Part shown: positions 25,271 through 33,483 of the stretch, one piece after another
Position numbering within the stretch: position 1 is the first letter of the stretch
Layout of the letters: every line of letters begins with the position of its first letter
From: an uncultured Eubacteriales bacterium
Lineage (GTDB): Bacteria; Bacillota; Clostridia; HGM11514
DNA length: 37,275 bases
Direction of reading: 5' to 3'
Assembly (NCBI GenBank): GCA_902492655.1
Contig: CABUMF010000018.1
Location: 1-37,275, forward strand
Program-made: the position numbers and the translations under genes
The notes under the pieces: model-generated
Databases searched by the model: none
Told to the model about the DNA's origin: nothing
Seen by the model: the letters and a program-made list of their open reading frames with translations, nothing else

Positions 25271-25300
25271 ATTATACATTATTTAAACGCCCCGTGTCAA
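25271..25300 (-). promoter_or_regulatory. sigma-A promoter of the serine dehydratase operon
   Basis: On the - strand TTGACA (25295-25300), an 18-bp spacer and TATAAT (25271-25276). The start would be near 25264, leaving a leader of only about 15 nt that is mostly the ribosome binding site. Confidence 0.85.
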
Positions 25301-25353
25301 GAACATATTCAACTCGCGGTTGATATTTTTTTAATTATTTTTTAAAAAATGTG

Positions 25354-25382
25354 TAGACAAAAGCAAAAAAATGGGGTATAAT
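25354..25382 (+). promoter_or_regulatory. sigma-A promoter of upp-metK
   Basis: TAGACA (25354-25359), a 17-bp spacer and TATAAT (25377-25382). It diverges from the serine dehydratase promoter across an A/T-rich stretch of about 50 bp. Confidence 0.85.
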
Positions 25383-25416
25383 TAATAAGATAGAAATTTT
25401 TGAAGGAGTAATTACT

Positions 25417-26043
25417 ATGAGTAAATTATATGAAATGAATCATCCGCTTATTAAAGTGAAGGTAAGCATGCTTCGTGATAAAAACACGCCGGTTAAGCAG
25501 TTCCGCGATCTTGCTTACGAAATCTCCCTTTTGATGGGATATGAAGCAACGAAGGATCTTGAGCTTTCGGACTACGAGGTTGAAACACCTATTACAAAAA
25601 CAACAGGTAAATACATCGAGAAGCAGGTTGCGCTTGTTCCGATTCTCCGTGCAGGTCTCGGAATGGTTGATGCAATGATGAGCATTATCCCGGCGGCAAA
25701 GGTTGGTCATGTAGGTCTTTATCGTGACCCGGAAACATTGGAGCCCGTTGAATACTATTGCAAGCTGCCTACCGATATAGAAAAAAGACAAGTACTTGTT
25801 CTTGACCCGATGCTTGCAACCGGTGGAAGTTCTTCCGCCGCAATTCAGTTCATAAAGAACAGAGGCGCAAACAAGATAAAGCTCGTTTGCCTTATCGGGG
25901 CGCCTGAGGGTATCGAAAAAGTAATGAAGGATCATCCCGATGTTGACATTTATGTTGCAGCTGTCGACGAAAAGCTCAACGATCACGGATATATCGTTCC
26001 GGGGCTCGGCGATGCGGGCGACAGACTTTTCGGAACACTTTAA
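25417..26043 (+). CDS. upp: uracil phosphoribosyltransferase
   Basis: Upp salvages uracil to UMP with PRPP. The 208-aa length is normal. The PRPP loop is LDPMLATGGSSSAAI, the flexible hairpin/substrate region VPILRAGLGM is present, and the uracil-binding end is GYIVPGLGDAGDRLFGT. GAAGGAG lies before the ATG. metK follows after 14 bp, so they form an operon; no shared function is obvious. Confidence 0.97.
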   Translation: MSKLYEMNHPLIKVKVSMLRDKNTPVKQFRDLAYEISLLMGYEATKDLELSDYEVETPITKTTGKYIEKQVALVPILRAGLGMVDAMMSIIPAAKVGHVGLYRDPETLEPVEYYCKLPTDIEKRQVLVLDPMLATGGSSSAAIQFIKNRGANKIKLVCLIGAPEGIEKVMKDHPDVDIYVAAVDEKLNDHGYIVPGLGDAGDRLFGTL

Positions 26044-26057
26044 GGAGTAATTTTATT

Positions 26058-27221
26058 ATGACAAAAACATTTTTCACATCTGAATCGGTTACGGAAGGGC
26101 ATCCCGATAAGGTGTGCGACAGAATATCGGACGCTGTTCTCGATGCCATTTTAGCTGAGGATCCGAATGCAAGAGTAGCTTGCGAAACTGCGGTAACAAC
26201 CGGGCTTGCCCTTATTATGGGAGAAATCTCGACCGAGTGCTATGTTGATATTGCAGGTATTGCAAGGGAAACAATCAAAGAAATAGGCTATGACAATCCT
26301 GCCTGCGGATATGACGGAAATACTTGTGCGGTTTTAACTTCTATTGACTCTCAGTCACCCGATATTGCTCTCGGAGTGGACAACTCTCTTGAAGAAAAAG
26401 AGGGCGGAATCGCCGAGATAGGCGCAGGCGACCAGGGCATGGTTTTCGGATATGCTTGCAATGATACGGAAGAATATATGCCGATTACCATTCATTACGC
26501 CCACGCTCTTTGCAGAAGGCTTACTGAGGTTCGTAAAGACGGTACTGTTCCTTACCTTCGCCCCGACGGGAAAGGACAGGTTACCTTTGAATTTCATGAC
26601 GGAAAGCCCGTAAGAGTTGATACTATAATCGTTTCAACTCAACATTCCGAGGATGTTGAGCAGGCTCAGATTGCTTCGGACATTAAAAAGTATGTCATCG
26701 AACCGGTTATAGATAAAAAGTGGATTGATGAAAACACAAAAATCCTTGTTAATCCTACCGGTAAGTTTGTTGTGGGCGGTCCCCAGGGAGATTCGGGGCT
26801 CACAGGAAGAAAAATTATTGTCGATACATACGGCGGATGCGCAAGACACGGCGGCGGTGCTTTTTCCGGAAAAGACCCGACAAAGGTTGACCGTTCGGGT
26901 TCGTATGCGGCAAGGCACGCGGCTAAAAACATAGTTGCCGCAGGCTTGGCTGAAAAGTGCGAAATCCAGCTTGCGTATGCAATAGGCGTTGCAAAGCCCG
27001 TTTCGATATTTATTGAAACATTCGGAACCAACACCATTCCCATGGAAGAGCTTTACGAAAGATTTAACAAAACCTTCGATATGCGCCCTGCGGCAATTAT
27101 CGAAAGGCTTGATTTACGCAGACCTATCTATAAACAGACTGCGGCATACGGTCATTTCGGCAGAAGTGATGCTGATTTTCCTTGGGAAAGACTCGACAAG
27201 GTCGAAGAACTTAAAAAATAA
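26058..27221 (+). CDS. metK: S-adenosylmethionine synthetase
   Basis: MetK makes SAM from methionine and ATP. The 387-aa protein shows SVTEGHPDKVCDRISDAVLD at the N-terminus, GAGDQGMVFGYA, and the phosphate-loop signature GGGAFSGKDPTKVDRS. GGAG lies before the ATG. There is no SAM riboswitch upstream, since the gene is the second of the upp operon. A terminator follows at 27229-27257. Confidence 0.97.
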   Translation: MTKTFFTSESVTEGHPDKVCDRISDAVLDAILAEDPNARVACETAVTTGLALIMGEISTECYVDIAGIARETIKEIGYDNPACGYDGNTCAVLTSIDSQSPDIALGVDNSLEEKEGGIAEIGAGDQGMVFGYACNDTEEYMPITIHYAHALCRRLTEVRKDGTVPYLRPDGKGQVTFEFHDGKPVRVDTIIVSTQHSEDVEQAQIASDIKKYVIEPVIDKKWIDENTKILVNPTGKFVVGGPQGDSGLTGRKIIVDTYGGCARHGGGAFSGKDPTKVDRSGSYAARHAAKNIVAAGLAEKCEIQLAYAIGVAKPVSIFIETFGTNTIPMEELYERFNKTFDMRPAAIIERLDLRRPIYKQTAAYGHFGRSDADFPWERLDKVEELKK

Positions 27222-27228
27222 TATGTGT

Positions 27229-27257
27229 GGGGCTGTTTTTACAGTCCCATTTTGTTT
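27229..27257 (+). terminator. intrinsic terminator after metK
   Basis: GGGGCTGT pairs with ACAGTCCC (one G.U) around a TTTT loop and is followed by ATTTTGTTT. The next gene begins 49 bp downstream. Confidence 0.8.
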
Positions 27258-27305
27258 AAATATACAGCGAAATTGGCTTTTGCGGAGCTGAGAATGGAGT
27301 AATAT

Positions 27306-28466
27306 ATGGAAATAAGAGAATTTTACGGCGAGGAAACCCTCGAATTTTACAGGCTGTGCACTCAGCTTTTTCACTCCCCCGCATCGGATGAAGAAATAAT
27401 GAAAAAGGTGCAAAATGCCTCCCCGAGAGAAGGTTTCTTTCGTTTGGGTGCATTTGAAGGCGGCTTTCTTTCAGCAATCGAGGCAATTCCCTTCACCGTT
27501 CGTTTTGACGGACACGATATAAAAATGAGCGGAATAGGCGGAGTTGTTTCTGCTCAGGAGGCACGGGGAAAAGGCACAATAAAGGCAATTTTCGATACAG
27601 CATTTAAAAAGATGTACGAAAACGGTCAGATTTTGTCTCACCTATACCCTTTCAGAGGAGATTACTACAGAAAATTCAACTACGAGCCCTCTGCGCAAAC
27701 GAAGGTTTGGCATATTCCGACAGAATATTTCCGCACTTCAAAGCAAGGATATATAAGGCTCTACGATGAGTCCGAAAAAATGAAGCAAGACCTTAAGGCT
27801 TTGTATAATGTGTTTATTAAAAACAAAAACCTGGCACTTTCGGAGAAAAGTCAGGCATTTTATAACGGGCTTAAGCCGTATTCCTCACCGCATTTTTCAT
27901 ACTTACACTACAGCGATGACGGAACGGCTGACGGTTTTATTTGCTATCATATGCAGCAGTACCCCGATAAGCGGCAGGATATAATAGTGGAAAACTTCTG
28001 GTATTCCGATATTAACGGAATAATCGGCTTGCTTTCCTACATTGCGTCACTTAAGGATTATTCGGACAGCACCGTCATATCTTGCAATGACGATCTTGCA
28101 CCATTTATTGAATTTAACGGCGGCTGGGGCAAAAGGGATTCCTATTATGAGGGCAGATTTAACGGCTCTTCACGAATAATTGATGTTGAAAAAATGCTTT
28201 CTCTTGCAGATTTTGAAGGCAAGGTTACGCTTAAAATAAACGATTCTCTGTGTCCTTGGAATAACGATGTATTCACGCTGTCCGACGGCGTTGTAACAAG
28301 GGGCGGCACTGCGGACGCAGAGGCTGAAATCGGAATTTTTTCGGCAATGCTCCTTGGAAGATGCGATAATATTTCGCTGATTCCGAACTTCAGAATTATT
28401 AAAAACGAGCAAGCGCTGCATCGCCTTTTCAAACCAAAGGATATTTGGTTCGATGAGCATTTTTAA
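27306..28466 (+). CDS. Eis-like GNAT N-acetyltransferase
   Basis: This 386-aa protein has the layout of the Eis family. There is an N-terminal GNAT domain with the acetyl-CoA loop around GGVVSAQEARGKGTIKAIF (from about residue 77), a second degenerate GNAT-like half, and a C-terminal SCP2-like sterol-carrier fold (FEGKVTLKINDSLCPWNN...). Eis proteins acetylate amines such as aminoglycosides or lysines; the substrate here is unknown and a resistance role should not be assumed. The C-terminal carboxylate region typical of Eis is present (LFKPKDIWFDEHF). GGAG precedes the ATG. It is monocistronic between two terminators. Confidence 0.85.
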   Translation: MEIREFYGEETLEFYRLCTQLFHSPASDEEIMKKVQNASPREGFFRLGAFEGGFLSAIEAIPFTVRFDGHDIKMSGIGGVVSAQEARGKGTIKAIFDTAFKKMYENGQILSHLYPFRGDYYRKFNYEPSAQTKVWHIPTEYFRTSKQGYIRLYDESEKMKQDLKALYNVFIKNKNLALSEKSQAFYNGLKPYSSPHFSYLHYSDDGTADGFICYHMQQYPDKRQDIIVENFWYSDINGIIGLLSYIASLKDYSDSTVISCNDDLAPFIEFNGGWGKRDSYYEGRFNGSSRIIDVEKMLSLADFEGKVTLKINDSLCPWNNDVFTLSDGVVTRGGTADAEAEIGIFSAMLLGRCDNISLIPNFRIIKNEQALHRLFKPKDIWFDEHF

Positions 28467-28489
28467 TAACAGTTCTTATAATTGACAAG

Positions 28490-28543
28490 CCGTGTGCGGC
28501 AAAACGACTTTTTAAAATCGTTTTGCCGTACACGGTCTTTTTT
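28490..28543 (+). terminator. strong intrinsic terminator after the acetyltransferase gene
   Basis: An 18-bp stem with one G.U pair (28490-28507 with 28518-28535) and a 10-nt loop is followed by TCTTTTTT. Confidence 0.9.
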
Positions 28544-28781
28544 AAGCTTAAGAAAAACAGTGCAGACCGGACAAGCTGAGGCAAAACATTGTTTTGTGCA
28601 TACGAAGCTATAGATACTAAAGCAAATTGCGAAGCTTTTTTATTATCGGTATTAGTCTTATATCCGCATATTTTTCAGAATTTTTATACTTTATGCAATC
28701 CATCCATTTTTTACACAGCCCGTTTTTATGCAATTTTCACAATTCTAAATACTCATGTTTGTGCAACATTTCGGTAAATCT
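28544..28781. other. non-coding A/T-rich spacer, nothing recognised
   Basis: The spacer of about 320 bp between the acetyltransferase terminator and the EF-G-like gene has no convincing ORF. A possible 62-codon frame at 28589-28777 has no ribosome binding site. No RNA family was recognised; the gene promoter occupies its right end. Confidence 0.6.
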
Positions 28782-28810
28782 TTGAAGGATGAATAAAATT
28801 TTTGTAGAAT
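28782..28810 (+). promoter_or_regulatory. promoter of the EF-G-like gene
   Basis: TTGAAG (28782-28787), a 17-bp spacer and TAGAAT (28805-28810) with a preceding TG one base off. The leader is about 50 nt, includes a small hairpin ATAAGC/GCTTAT (28817-28841), and ends with AGGAGGGG before the ATG. Confidence 0.65.
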
Positions 28811-28867
28811 ATTTATCATAAGCGGTCAAAATCGCGGCTTATTACTATAAACAAGGAGGGGTTTGCT

Positions 28868-30925
28868 ATGAAGCAGTATCCTGTCGACAAAATCAGAAAC
28901 ATATGCCTTGCCTCCGGCGGCGGAGCAGGTAAAACAACATTGGGAGAAGCATGTCTGCATCTTGCGGGTGCGTCAGACAGATTCGGAAAGATTGCCGATG
29001 GCAATACAGTATCCGACTTTGACCCCGAAGAAATAAAGAGAAAAATTTCTATCGGCACTACAATACTTCCCTTCGAGTGGAATGACTGCAAGATTAATTT
29101 TATTGACACCCCCGGTTATCTTGACTTTGCAGGTGAAGTTAAGGAAGGAATCCGTGCGGCAGATGCAATGGTTATCCCCGTAAGCGGAAAAAGCGGAGTA
29201 AGCGCAGGCACGGAAAAAGCATGGAAATACGCACAGGAACAGGGCATTCCGGCAATTTTCTTTATCAACAAGGTTGATGATGAAAAATCTGACTATTCAA
29301 AGGTTGCCGACCAGTTAAGAGAAGTTTTCGGCAAAAATGTTATTCCGTTTTTGGCTCCCGTTAAAACCGATCACAAGACTTTGGACGGTTTCATAGATGT
29401 AATGCGTCTTAAGGGAAAGCAAATAAAAGGCAAAACTGTGGAGGATTGGGAAATCCCGTCAGGCATCGGTGATGAGCTTGCAGGCTTCAGAGATATGATT
29501 TCAGAAGCCATTGCAATGACCGATGATGATTTAATGGAAAAATACTTCAGCGGTGAGGAATTCACGCAGGATGAAATAAAGAAGGCAATGAAGGCAGGTA
29601 TCCGTTCAGGTGACATTTCGCCGATACTTTGCGGAAGCGCCGCAACGGGCGAAGGTGTTGCGTTCCTTCTGGATGCCATTGTGCGTTATATGCCGTCCCC
29701 CGAGGGTACATACCTTGCAGAGAATGAAAGCGGAGATTCCGTTGATGTTTCATGCGAAGACAGTGCTCCTCTTTCGGTATTTGTTTTCAAAACTGTTGCC
29801 GACCCGTATGTTGGAAAAATGTCTTATTTCAAGGTTATGTCCGGAACTCTCAAAGCGGATTCCGTTCTTTACAACGTTAACCGGGAAGCAAACGAAAAGG
29901 TTGGCAGATTGTACACCGTATGCGGTAAAAAGCAGACGGAAACCCCCAGCATCGGCGCAGGTGATATAGGGGCTGTTGCAAAGCTTGCAATCACCAAAAC
30001 CGGTGACACGCTTTGTGTTCCTTCAAACAAGGTAAAATTTGAAGCAATAAAATTCCCCAAGCCCGTGCTTTCGCTTGCGGTAAGCCCCAAAGCAAAGGGT
30101 GATGAGGAAAAAATGACATCCGGTCTTTCAAAACTCATGGAAGAGGATGCAACTCTTAAGCTTGAAAACAACAAGGAAACCCACCAGATGATACTTTCGG
30201 GTCTTGGTGAACAGCAGCTTGATATAGTTGTAAGCAAGCTCAAAACAAAATTCGGAGTTGATGTGGAGCTTTCCGAGCCCATTACAGCATTCAGGGAAAC
30301 CTTGCGCAAAAAGGTTAAGGTTGAAGGAAAGCATAAAAAACAGTCGGGCGGTCACGGTCAGTACGGTCATGTCTGGATTGAGTTTGAACCCGGCGAGGAT
30401 GAGGATTTGACTTTCTGCGAAACGGTTGTAGGCGGAGCAGTTCCGAAGAACTACTTCCCGGCTGTTGAAAAAGGTCTGAAGGAATCCATTCAGCACGGCG
30501 TTTTGGCAGGTTATCCGGTTGTTAACCTGAAGGCAACGCTTGTGGACGGTTCGTATCACCCGGTTGACTCCTCGGAAATGGCGTTTAAGGTTGCGGCATC
30601 CCTTGCCTTCAAAAAGGGCATGGAAGAAGGCGGCTCGGTTCTTTTAGAGCCTGTCGGGCTTTTGACGGTTGATGTTCCCGATTCCTACACAGGAGATATA
30701 ATCGGCGACATAAACAAGCGCAGAGGAAGAATACTCGGTATGAACCCCGGTTCAATCGAAGCGGAGGTTCCGATGTCTGAAATGCATAAATACGCAACGG
30801 ATTTGCGTTCAATGACTCAGGGCAGAGGAAGCTTTACATTCATATTCCAAAGATATGAAGAGGTTCCCGCTAACTTTGCACAAAAGATTATTGCCGATGC
30901 TGCGGCAAGGAAAAAAGAGGAATAA
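28868..30925 (+). CDS. elongation factor G paralogue (EF-G-like GTPase)
   Basis: This 685-aa translational GTPase keeps all EF-G domains. The G domain has P-loop SGGGAGKTT (residues 16-24), switch II DTPGYLDF (80-87), and NKVD (134-137); domains II-V follow (HGQYGHVWIEFEP and GDIIGDINKRRGRI are typical). The canonical catalytic His in DTPGHVDF is Tyr84 here and the P-loop is GGGAGKT rather than DAGKT. These changes mark the EF-G2-like paralogue group, not the main fusA product. Other ribosomal genes (rpsL, rpsG, tuf) are absent here. The role, perhaps in ribosome recycling or stress, is uncertain. Confidence 0.88.
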   Translation: MKQYPVDKIRNICLASGGGAGKTTLGEACLHLAGASDRFGKIADGNTVSDFDPEEIKRKISIGTTILPFEWNDCKINFIDTPGYLDFAGEVKEGIRAADAMVIPVSGKSGVSAGTEKAWKYAQEQGIPAIFFINKVDDEKSDYSKVADQLREVFGKNVIPFLAPVKTDHKTLDGFIDVMRLKGKQIKGKTVEDWEIPSGIGDELAGFRDMISEAIAMTDDDLMEKYFSGEEFTQDEIKKAMKAGIRSGDISPILCGSAATGEGVAFLLDAIVRYMPSPEGTYLAENESGDSVDVSCEDSAPLSVFVFKTVADPYVGKMSYFKVMSGTLKADSVLYNVNREANEKVGRLYTVCGKKQTETPSIGAGDIGAVAKLAITKTGDTLCVPSNKVKFEAIKFPKPVLSLAVSPKAKGDEEKMTSGLSKLMEEDATLKLENNKETHQMILSGLGEQQLDIVVSKLKTKFGVDVELSEPITAFRETLRKKVKVEGKHKKQSGGHGQYGHVWIEFEPGEDEDLTFCETVVGGAVPKNYFPAVEKGLKESIQHGVLAGYPVVNLKATLVDGSYHPVDSSEMAFKVAASLAFKKGMEEGGSVLLEPVGLLTVDVPDSYTGDIIGDINKRRGRILGMNPGSIEAEVPMSEMHKYATDLRSMTQGRGSFTFIFQRYEEVPANFAQKIIADAAARKKEE

Positions 30926-30933
30926 AAATTTAG

Positions 30934-30964
30934 TGCCCGAAGCAAAATCGCTTCGGGCATATTT
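30934..30964 (+). terminator. intrinsic terminator of the EF-G-like gene
   Basis: A perfect 10-bp stem TGCCCGAAGC/GCTTCGGGCA (30934-30943 and 30950-30959) with a 6-nt loop, followed by TATTTAT. It faces the tRNA terminator on the other strand. Confidence 0.85.
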
Positions 30965-30966
30965 AT

Positions 30967-31003
30967 GCAAAAATAAGAAAGCCGCAACCATATTGGTTGC
31001 GGC
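30967..31003 (-). terminator. intrinsic terminator of tRNA-Val
   Basis: On the - strand a perfect 10-bp stem GCCGCAACCA/TGGTTGCGGC (30994-31003 and 30981-30990) with a 3-nt loop, followed by TTTCTTATTTTTG. It begins 2 nt after the tRNA 3' end. Confidence 0.88.
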
Positions 31004-31005
31004 TA

Positions 31006-31078
31006 TGGGCGATACAGGGCTCGAACCTGTGACCCTCTGCTTGTAAGGCAGATGCTCTCCCAGCTGAGCTAATCGCCC
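31006..31078 (-). tRNA. tRNA-Val, anticodon UAC
   Basis: On the - strand a 73-nt tRNA: acceptor GGGCGAT/ATCGCCC, D-arm AGCTCAGCTGGGAGAGC, anticodon stem CTGCC/GGCAG-type arm with loop CTTACAA (anticodon TAC), T-arm with GGTTCGAGCC, discriminator A. No CCA is encoded. It is monocistronic, with its own promoter and terminator. Confidence 0.97.
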
Positions 31079-31092
31079 TTAGAACGCTATTA

Positions 31093-31121
31093 ATTATACC
31101 AAACTTTTTGCCTTTTGTCAA
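31093..31121 (-). promoter_or_regulatory. consensus promoter of tRNA-Val
   Basis: On the - strand TTGACA (31116-31121), a 17-bp spacer and TATAAT (31093-31098); transcription would start a few nucleotides before the mature 5' end. Confidence 0.9.
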
Positions 31122-31185
31122 TACTTTTTTTAAAAAAAGTAATTTTTTTTAAAATATCGGTAAAAATACCTTTGAGGTGACATAT

Positions 31186-31539
31186 ATGATGTACTTAAAA
31201 GCTTTCTTTTTCGGCGGTCTTATTTGCATAATAGGGCAGCTCCTTATTGATTTCACAAAGCTTACTCCCGCAAGGATATTGACTTCATTTGTTGTCGCAG
31301 GAGTTATTTTGGGAAACCTCGGGTTATATGAGCCCTTTGCCAAATTCGCAGGATGCGGAGCCACAATTCCGATTTCCGGTTTTGGTAACACTCTTTCAAA
31401 GGGTGTTGCAAAGGCAATCTCGGAAAAGGGAGCGCTCGGAATAATGACAGGTCCGCTCACTGCCGCCGCCGCAGGAATAGGTGCGGCAATCATTTTTGGA
31501 TTTTTTGTTTCAATAATATTCAAGCCAAAAGCAAAATAA
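31186..31539 (+). CDS. spoVAE: stage V sporulation protein AE (SpoVAE/SpoVAEb)
   Basis: This 117-aa membrane protein has about four hydrophobic helices and matches the SpoVAEb family from memory (GGLICIIGQLLIDFTKLTPARIL, LGLYEPFAKFAGCGATIPI.GFG). SpoVA proteins form the inner spore membrane channel that moves dipicolinic acid and Ca2+ during sporulation and germination. It normally follows spoVAC and spoVAD; here it stands alone. I chose ATG 31186 since GAGGTG (31174-31179) lies 6 nt upstream; GTG 31177 is inside that site. I did not see a clear sigma-G promoter. It indicates an endospore former. Confidence 0.92.
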   Translation: MMYLKAFFFGGLICIIGQLLIDFTKLTPARILTSFVVAGVILGNLGLYEPFAKFAGCGATIPISGFGNTLSKGVAKAISEKGALGIMTGPLTAAAAGIGAAIIFGFFVSIIFKPKAK

Positions 31540-31574
31540 GCCTAAAAAATACGGAGTGGGCTTTTCATATTTCA

Positions 31575-31618
31575 AAGGGAGTGGGCAAAAAACTATTTGC
31601 CCCACTCCCTTAATTTTT
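31575..31618. terminator. bidirectional terminator between spoVAE and prdX
   Basis: The arms AAGGGAGTGGGCAAA and TTTGCCCCACTCCCTT pair with one bulge (31575-31589 with 31596-31611). A T-rich run follows on the + strand; the - strand copy is flanked by fewer T residues but should still end serS-prdX. Confidence 0.8.
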
Positions 31619-32150
31619 ACAGCTTGACTTTTAAAAACCCATGTCCTACGGCAGGTAAAATCTTTTCCGTCAAATCCTTGGTTTTGATTTTAAGGCTTGA
31701 AGTATTTATACACGGGTGGCAACCGAAGTATTCCGCTGACAAAACATCCTCATCTATAAGGAGGGAAACATCATTTTCCTTGTCGTTCATCAGCCCCAGA
31801 ACGCTCACCGAGCCGGGAGTTATATCCAAAAACCTTTCCATAAATTCCTCTCCGGCAAAGGATAATCTTGAAGAATTTATCTGTGCGGACAAGTCCTTTG
31901 TTTTGAAGGACTTGTCCCCCGGCATCATCAAAAGATAAAATGAAGTTTTGTTTCGATTGCACAAAAACAGATTTTTGCATATAAGCGTGTCCAACGCTTT
32001 GTCAATTTCGTCACACACCTCCATTGTCATGGCAGGTGCGTGATCGACTCTGTAATACTCCACACCCAAAGAATCAAGGAAATCATAAGTCCTTATTTCC
32101 TTTGGAAGACGGTTTTCCGTATTTTCGGGTCTGCCCTTTTCCAAAATCAT
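31617..32150 (-). CDS. prdX: YbaK/PrdX-type prolyl-tRNA editing deacylase
   Basis: This free-standing aminoacyl-tRNA deacylase (177 aa) belongs to the YbaK/ProRS-INS superfamily, PrdX/ProXp-ala group, which hydrolyses mischarged Ala-tRNA-Pro. Typical features are the KNLFL..NKTSFYLLMMPGDKSF stretch with its catalytic-site Lys, GSVSVLGLMND and the C-terminal HPCINTSSLKI. GGAG of the serS end lies 7 nt before the ATG; it is the second gene after serS. Whether its tRNA target is Pro or another is not shown by sequence. Confidence 0.85.
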   Translation of the reverse strand: MILEKGRPENTENRLPKEIRTYDFLDSLGVEYYRVDHAPAMTMEVCDEIDKALDTLICKNLFLCNRNKTSFYLLMMPGDKSFKTKDLSAQINSSRLSFAGEEFMERFLDITPGSVSVLGLMNDKENDVSLLIDEDVLSAEYFGCHPCINTSSLKIKTKDLTEKILPAVGHGFLKVKL

Positions 32151-32151
32151 A

Positions 32152-33447
32152 TTATTTCTCCGTAATAACTTCCATTCCGCCCATATACGGCCTTAAAACC
32201 TCCGGAATTCTCACACTGTACTTTTCACCGTCGAACATAAGATTATTCTCCAAGAAAGCAATGAGCATTCTCGGCGGTGCGACAACGGTATTGTTAAGAG
32301 TATGTGCGAAATACTTGTTTCCGTCCTCGCCCTTAACCTTAATTCCGAGCCTTCTTGCCTGTGCGTCACCGAGATTTGAGCATGAGCAAACTTCAAAATA
32401 CTTGCCCTGCTTCGGCGACCATGCTTCAACATCATAGGACTTAACCTTAAGGTCTGCCAAATCGCCCGTACAGCATTCGAGCGTTCTTACGGGGATGTCC
32501 ATTGAGCGGAACAGCTCTACGCTGTAGCTCCACATTTTATCAAACCATTCCATGCTTTCGGAAGGCTTGCAAATAACAATCATTTCCTGCTTTTCAAACT
32601 GGTGTATTCTGTAAATACCGCGTTCCTCGATACCGTGAGCGCCCTTTTCCTTTCTGAAGCAAGGAGAATAGCTTGTAAGCGTAAGAGGAAGCTCTGCCTC
32701 GGGTGTAATTGTATCAATGAACTTTCCGATCATGGAATGTTCGCTTGTACCGATAAGATAAAGGTCCTCGCCTTCAATCTTATACATCATTGCATCCATT
32801 TCCTCAAAGCTCATAACGCCGGTAACAACATTACTGCGAATCATAAACGGTGGAATGCAGTAAGTGAAGCCCTTGCTTATCATAAAATCACGGGCATAAG
32901 CGGTAACCGCACTGTGAAGCCTTGCGATGTCGCCCATAAGATAATAAAAGCCCTCGCCCGCAACTCTGCCGGCAGCTTCCTTGTCGATACCGTTAAACTT
33001 CGCCATAATATCGGTGTGATACGGGATTTCAAAATCAACCTTTGTCTGCTCGCCGTACTGCTTCACCTCAACATTGTCCTCATCGCTTCTGCCGACCGGC
33101 ACGGAAGGATCAACAATATTCGGTATCTTCATCATAACATCCTTGAGCTTTGTCTCAAGCTCGGTTTCTCTTGCTTCCAGCGCCTTAAGCTCATCCGCCT
33201 GAGCGTTGACAAGCTTCTTCATTTCTTCGGCTTCGTCACGCTTGCCCTGACCCATGAGAGCGCCGATCTGCTTACTGTATTTATTTCTGTTGGCACGAAG
33301 CTCGCTTGCTCTGCTGTTAACATCTCTCTTTTCGTCATAAAGAGCGATTGCCTCATCAACAAGGGGAAGCTTTGAATCCTTAAACTTCTTCTTTATATTT
33401 TCCTTTACTATTTCGGGATTTTCTTTAACAAATTTAATGTCTAACAT
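32152..33447 (-). CDS. serS: seryl-tRNA synthetase
   Basis: SerS charges tRNA-Ser with serine. The 431-aa class II synthetase has the N-terminal coiled-coil tRNA-binding arm (about residues 30-100), motif 2 region FRKEKGAHGIEERGIYRIHQFEKQE-like sequence seen in short as FRKE...RIHQFEKQE, and motif 3 at the end. Its ATG is preceded by AAGGAG. No T-box leader lies upstream; a plain promoter is seen instead. prdX is co-transcribed (stop and start 1 bp apart). Confidence 0.96.
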   Translation of the reverse strand: MLDIKFVKENPEIVKENIKKKFKDSKLPLVDEAIALYDEKRDVNSRASELRANRNKYSKQIGALMGQGKRDEAEEMKKLVNAQADELKALEARETELETKLKDVMMKIPNIVDPSVPVGRSDEDNVEVKQYGEQTKVDFEIPYHTDIMAKFNGIDKEAAGRVAGEGFYYLMGDIARLHSAVTAYARDFMISKGFTYCIPPFMIRSNVVTGVMSFEEMDAMMYKIEGEDLYLIGTSEHSMIGKFIDTITPEAELPLTLTSYSPCFRKEKGAHGIEERGIYRIHQFEKQEMIVICKPSESMEWFDKMWSYSVELFRSMDIPVRTLECCTGDLADLKVKSYDVEAWSPKQGKYFEVCSCSNLGDAQARRLGIKVKGEDGNKYFAHTLNNTVVAPPRMLIAFLENNLMFDGEKYSVRIPEVLRPYMGGMEVITEK

Positions 33448-33483
33448 AAAAAACCTATCTCCTTAGTAACTTCTTATTTATAT

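Noticed and set aside
26044..26057. SAM riboswitch for metK
   Set aside because: Only 14 bp separate upp and metK, and no SAM-I elements are present upstream of upp.
27306..28466. Antibiotic-resistance call for the Eis-like acetyltransferase
   Set aside because: Family membership alone does not show aminoglycoside acetylation; many Eis-like proteins have other or unknown substrates.
28589..28777. 62-codon open frame upstream of the EF-G-like gene
   Set aside because: It has no ribosome binding site, an A/T-rich random composition and no recognisable motif; it is most likely chance.
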